DNA of 64,000 nt. Source: Streptomyces sp. NBC_00569. GTDB taxonomy: Bacteria > Actinomycetota > Actinomycetes > Streptomycetales > Streptomycetaceae. The stretch spans positions 2,666,001 through 2,730,000 of the forward strand of contig NZ_CP107783.1 in NCBI RefSeq assembly GCF_036345255.1, given 5' to 3'. Made by a program: the position numbers and the translations under genes. How positions within the stretch are numbered: the stretch's first letter is position 1; each line of letters begins with the position of its first letter. Below are positions 62,550 to 64,000 of this stretch, in pieces. The notes below the pieces were generated by a model that saw only the letters and a program-made list of their open reading frames with translations, ran no database searches and was not told the origin of the DNA.

Positions 62550-62581
62550 CCGGAACGGGCACGTCCGACCGGAACGGGCAC
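62550..62581 (+). promoter_or_regulatory. 13-bp direct repeat upstream of the AraC-type regulator
   Basis: CCGGAACGGGCAC occurs at 62550-62562 and again at 62569-62581, exact copies with starts 19 bp apart, about two helical turns. AraC proteins bind tandem half-sites on one face of DNA, so this is a candidate autoregulatory site for the gene starting at 62648. Confidence 0.5.
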
Positions 62582-62647
62582 AGGATGTCGGGTCCGTGAC
62601 CATGGGTCCTCCCTAGCGTGAGCGATGTCAACAGGAAGGAGCCCGGG

Positions 62648-63508
62648 GTGCTTGACCGGCTCAACGAGGCCATGGACCACATCGAGCGCCACCTCGACCG
62701 GCGGATCGACATCGCCGATCTGGCCCGGATCGCGGCGACGTCGGAGTACCACTTCCGACGGATGTTCTCCGCGCTCGCGGGGCTGCCGCTCTCCGAGTAC
62801 ATCCGGCGCCGGCGGCTGACGGTCGCGGGCGCGGAGGTGCTCTCCGGGGAGCCGACGCTCCTCGAGATCGCGGTGCGCTACGGCTACGGCTCGGGCGAGG
62901 CCTTCGCCCGCGCCTTCCGGGGGCTGCACGGTGTGGGCCCCGGCGAGGCCAGGCGGACCGGTGCGGCCCTGCGGTCCCAGCCCCGGATGTCCTTCCGTCT
63001 CATCGTCGAAGGGAGCACCACCATGCGATACCGGGTGACGGAGAAGCCCGAGTTCCACGTGGTCGGCAGGAAGGCGCGGGTCCCCCTTGTCCACGAGGGC
63101 GTGAATCCGGCGATCGCCGACTTCATCAGGGGCATCGACCAGGAGACCGTGCGCCGGATCCACGCGCTGTCCGACCAGGAGCCCGAGGGGATCGTCTCGG
63201 TGAGCGACGACCTCGACCCGAGCCGCGCGGAGGGCACCGAGCTCGACTACTACCACGCGGTGGTGGCCTCCGCCGCCGGCCCCGACGACCTGGACACCCT
63301 CACCGTCCCCGCGGGCACGTGGGCCGTCTTCGACAGCTCGGGCCCGTTCCCGCACACGCTCCAGCATCTGTGGCGGGACGTGTTCACCCAGTGGTTTCCG
63401 TCCAACCCGTACCGGAGCAGGCCGGGCCCCGAGATCCTCAGCACACGTCTGTCACCCGACGCGGCACAGGCGGACGCCCAGCTGTGGATCCCGGTCGAGC
63501 GGGAGTAG
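62648..63508 (+). CDS. AraC family regulator with GyrI-like ligand domain
   Basis: 286 residues. The AraC HTH (DHIERHLDRRIDIADLARIAATSEYHFRRMFSALAGLPLSEYIR, LLEIAVRYGYGSGEAFARAF) fills residues 5-105; the rest (YRVTEKPEFHVVGRKARVP to LWIPVE) is a GyrI/effector-binding fold like those of Rob and BmrR that sense small hydrophobic compounds. The GTG at 62648 is six bases after AGGAAGGAG; an in-frame GTG at 62618 has a poorer site. It diverges from the oligopeptide operon and may control it. Confidence 0.9.
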   Translation: MLDRLNEAMDHIERHLDRRIDIADLARIAATSEYHFRRMFSALAGLPLSEYIRRRRLTVAGAEVLSGEPTLLEIAVRYGYGSGEAFARAFRGLHGVGPGEARRTGAALRSQPRMSFRLIVEGSTTMRYRVTEKPEFHVVGRKARVPLVHEGVNPAIADFIRGIDQETVRRIHALSDQEPEGIVSVSDDLDPSRAEGTELDYYHAVVASAAGPDDLDTLTVPAGTWAVFDSSGPFPHTLQHLWRDVFTQWFPSNPYRSRPGPEILSTRLSPDAAQADAQLWIPVERE

Positions 63509-63544
63509 TTTCCCGACAGGCTCGATCCGAAGACGCCCCGCGCG

Positions 63545-64000
63545 TCACCGCGTGCGCGCCGCGACCAGGCCCGACTCGTAGGCGAACACGACGAGTTGGG
63601 CCCGGTCGCGGGCGCCGAGCTTCGTCATGGCACGGCTGACGTGGGTCTTGGCCGTGAACGGGCTCACGACCATGTGCGCCGCGATCTCCTCGTTCGTCAG
63701 GCCTCGGGCCGCGAGCGCGGTCACCTCGCGTTCGCGGCGCGTGAGGCACTCCAGGCCCGGCGGCGTGGATCGGTCGGGCGGCCGGGACACGAACTCGCCG
63801 ATGAGGCGGCGCGTCACGGCCGGCGACAACAGAGCGTCCCCGCGGGCCACGACCTCGATCCCGGCCAGCAGGTCCTCGGGCTCGGTGTCCTTGAGCAGAA
63901 AGCCGGACGCCCCTGCGCGCAGCGCGTCGAAGACGTATTCGTCCAGGCCGTAGTTGGTGAGGATGACGACGCGTACACCGCTCAGGCGCGGGTCGGCGGC
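63545..64000 (-). CDS. NarL/LuxR-type two-component response regulator (partial)
   Basis: 151 C-terminal residues are visible; the N-terminus with the phosphorylated Asp lies beyond the window. The receiver end (VRVVILTNYGLDEYVFDALRAGASGFLLKDT) shows the conserved Thr-equivalent and Lys switch positions. The LuxR HTH follows (LTRREREVTALAARGLTNEEIAAHMVVSPFTAKTHVSRAMTKLG). In Streptomyces the sensor kinase usually sits next to it, here presumably to the right. It converges with the AraC gene with a 36-bp gap. Confidence 0.92.
   Translation of the reverse strand, partial: AADPRLSGVRVVILTNYGLDEYVFDALRAGASGFLLKDTEPEDLLAGIEVVARGDALLSPAVTRRLIGEFVSRPPDRSTPPGLECLTRREREVTALAARGLTNEEIAAHMVVSPFTAKTHVSRAMTKLGARDRAQLVVFAYESGLVAARTR

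Overview
The window is high-GC actinobacterial chromosome, almost certainly Streptomyces. Third codon positions are nearly all G or C, GTG and TTG starts are common, and there are Tat and lipoprotein signals, a SpoIIE/GAF/PAS phosphatase, a PaaX-type regulator and the streptomycete ethylmalonyl-CoA gene order. From memory, and not checked by any search, the order ccr-meaA-citE-maoC-acd-psd-pssA, glycerate kinase, Sir2 and ogt/ada resembles the SCO646x-SCO648x region of S. coelicolor. No rRNA, tRNA, transposase, integrase or CRISPR array was seen.

Layout. 1-2.7 kb: two amidohydrolases behind a pair of GntR-type operator sequences. 2.8-6.1 kb: a DUF5107/TPR protein, a DUF6204-like protein, a GNAT enzyme and a small LapA-like membrane protein. 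6.3-13.4 kb: a peptide-degradation block (secreted CocE/X-Pro peptidase, then an M55, M20, S9, S66 operon). 13.5-16.9 kb: a TatA-like protein, an LCP cell-wall ligase, a GlsB-like membrane protein and a methyltransferase. 17-26.8 kb: SpoIIE-family phosphatase, an MFS pump with a C-terminal beta-sandwich extension, SRPBCC protein, an SplB-like radical SAM protein behind a LexA-type box, a secreted peptidase, GNAT and HEAT-repeat proteins. 27.1-38.4 kb: the ethylmalonyl-CoA pathway (3-hydroxyacyl-CoA dehydrogenase, TetR, ccr, ethylmalonyl-CoA mutase, CoA-ester lyase, MaoC hydratase, acyl-CoA dehydrogenase) followed by psd-pssA, closed by a strong terminator. 38.5-43 kb: a luciferase-like monooxygenase plus alcohol dehydrogenase divergent from a PaaX regulator, then glycerate kinase.

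43.3-54.8 kb carries several ADP-ribose-linked genes (ADP-ribosylglycohydrolase, Nudix, Sir2, macro domain) and DNA alkylation repair (ogt, ada-alkA). A ferredoxin, ferredoxin reductase and P450 cassette plus a membrane protein sit inside it. That insert has the intact Sir2 gene on one side and a decayed Sir2 3' end on the other. 54.9-62.4 kb: an oligopeptide ABC transporter operon ending in a gamma-glutamyltransferase, divergent from an AraC/GyrI regulator. The window ends inside a NarL-type response regulator.

The most useful new signals are non-coding. A ~21-bp element is shared, in the same orientation, upstream of the CocE peptidase and the oligopeptide transporter, 54 kb apart. An identical 15-bp element lies 72-74 bp upstream of both the tatA-like and glsB-like genes. 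A 15-bp palindrome fills the spacer of the predicted ccr promoter. A 13-bp direct repeat precedes the AraC gene.
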